From positions 1-40,071 of the forward strand of contig JAUCBJ010008738.1 of NCBI GenBank assembly GCA_032718475.1: a stretch of 40,071 nucleotides of DNA, read 5' to 3'. The position numbers and the translations under genes are program-made. Of this stretch, positions 39,544 through 40,071 are shown piece by piece. Origin of the DNA: Nemertoderma westbladi. Taxonomy: Eukaryota; Xenacoelomorpha; Nemertodermatida; Nemertodermatidae. Positions within the stretch are counted from its first letter, which is position 1. Each line of letters begins with the position of its first letter. The notes under the pieces are model-generated. The model saw only the letters and a program-made list of their open reading frames with translations, ran no database searches and was not told the DNA's origin.

Positions 39544-40064
39544 TCCCTACAGTTTCTCGCCACCCTCTCGGCCCTCTCTTTACACTCTCTCGCTAACTCT
39601 CTCTCTTTCTCTAATAATGCGGTTCCCTCGTCCAGTTGCCTCTCCAACTCCCTCTGATCCAGCGCCACAAGGTCTAGTTTACACGCCAGATCTATCTCTA
39701 ATACCCTTCTTGCTTTTGCGGAGAATGTAGCGGACTTATCGGTCGCGACGGACTCCCGTCGCCTCTCTGTCCTACTAACTTTCCCCCGCTTTCTGGGATT
39801 CTCGCTGACCGACGACACCGAATCCTCGGGGTTAACCTCGGGTTCGCCATCGTGCGGGTCCGCCCAACCCACTAACTTAATTCCCCTAGCATCCACTAAG
39901 TAAGGCCCTATGTACACTATGTCTGGCTCCATCACCCCAGACCGCCACAATTCAAACAGTTCTGTGGCGACCCCCCTCGCTCTTTCACTCGCCAGTTCTC
40001 CCTGTCCAAAACGGACTAAATAGCGAAAATGTTTATTCGACTCACCTACTACTAGGATCAGCAT
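39477..40064 (-). pseudogene. Element C Gag N-terminal piece, possible true N-terminus
   Basis: 195 codons starting MLILVVGESNKHFRYLVRFG. After about 60 ordinary-looking residues it becomes Arg/Glu-rich and joins, in another phase, the frame starting at 39543. The true start may lie beyond the window. No family recognised. Confidence 0.4.
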
Positions 40065-40071
40065 GCTGCAT

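Larger units (their letters stand above)
27320..40071 (-). mobile_element. Second BEL/Pao-like element, C (3' part, broken, runs off window)
   Basis: Read on the minus strand: Gag N-terminal pieces (40064 to 36432), Gag-protease (36259 to 34319), a post-protease frame (34337 to 33762), internally duplicated repeat-rich DNA containing a 472-codon ORF and a LINE insertion, a polypurine tract and a probable LTR ending at 27320. It is a different family from A and B: Gag is only distantly similar and GC content is higher. No RT or integrase belonging to it is visible. The 5' LTR is beyond 40071, so the outer boundary is unverified. Confidence 0.65.

Overview
The window is repeat-dominated DNA from a eukaryote, almost certainly an invertebrate animal. 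The signs are an intron-containing gene for a secreted fibrinogen-related (FReD) protein, BEL/Pao-type LTR retrotransposons, several LINE fragments, MITE-like elements and minisatellites. I cannot name the species. All statements are from reading the sequence; no database search was possible.

Layout. (1) 1-8340, minus strand: copy A of a BEL/Pao-like retrotransposon, cut by the window edge, with a 1641-aa Gag-protease ORF, a long leader and its 5' LTR. (2) 8341-12480: older repeats. These are a 26-bp minisatellite, a LINE ORF1 fragment, a LINE ORF2 C-terminal fragment, an inverted-repeat element with integrase-core remnants, and a 29-unit minisatellite in which many units are small hairpins. 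(3) 12487-26321, plus strand: a likely host gene. Exon 1 encodes a signal peptide (12617-12736) and a 3' exon encodes most of a FReD domain (25586-26284), followed by a poly(A) signal. The interval between them holds a decayed BEL/Pao reverse transcriptase. That fossil is split by (4) 13275-24648, copy B. Copy B is a complete 11.4-kb element with 1199-bp LTRs differing at only two bases that I found, and a 5-bp target duplication (cgttt). (5) 26285-27319: a short tandem duplication and a Harbinger-like MITE. (6) 27320-40071, minus strand: element C, a second and different BEL/Pao-like family, running off the right edge. It has a probable 3' LTR, internal tandem duplications, a Gag-protease ORF, a broken N-terminal Gag region and a LINE inserted at 31222-32824 with a 13-bp target duplication.

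Most notable: copies A and B carry Gag, zinc knuckles, protease and a scrap of the RNase H end of Pol, but no reverse transcriptase core or integrase. Copy B nevertheless inserted recently, so it was probably mobilised in trans. A and B share leader, R/U5 and body but have unrelated upstream U3 segments; the swap ends about 15 bp before the TATA box. Copy B also carries a 312-aa ORF of unknown family with a Cys/His cluster between Gag-protease and the 3' LTR. Element C also lacks visible RT and integrase, and has DSR in place of the protease DSG.
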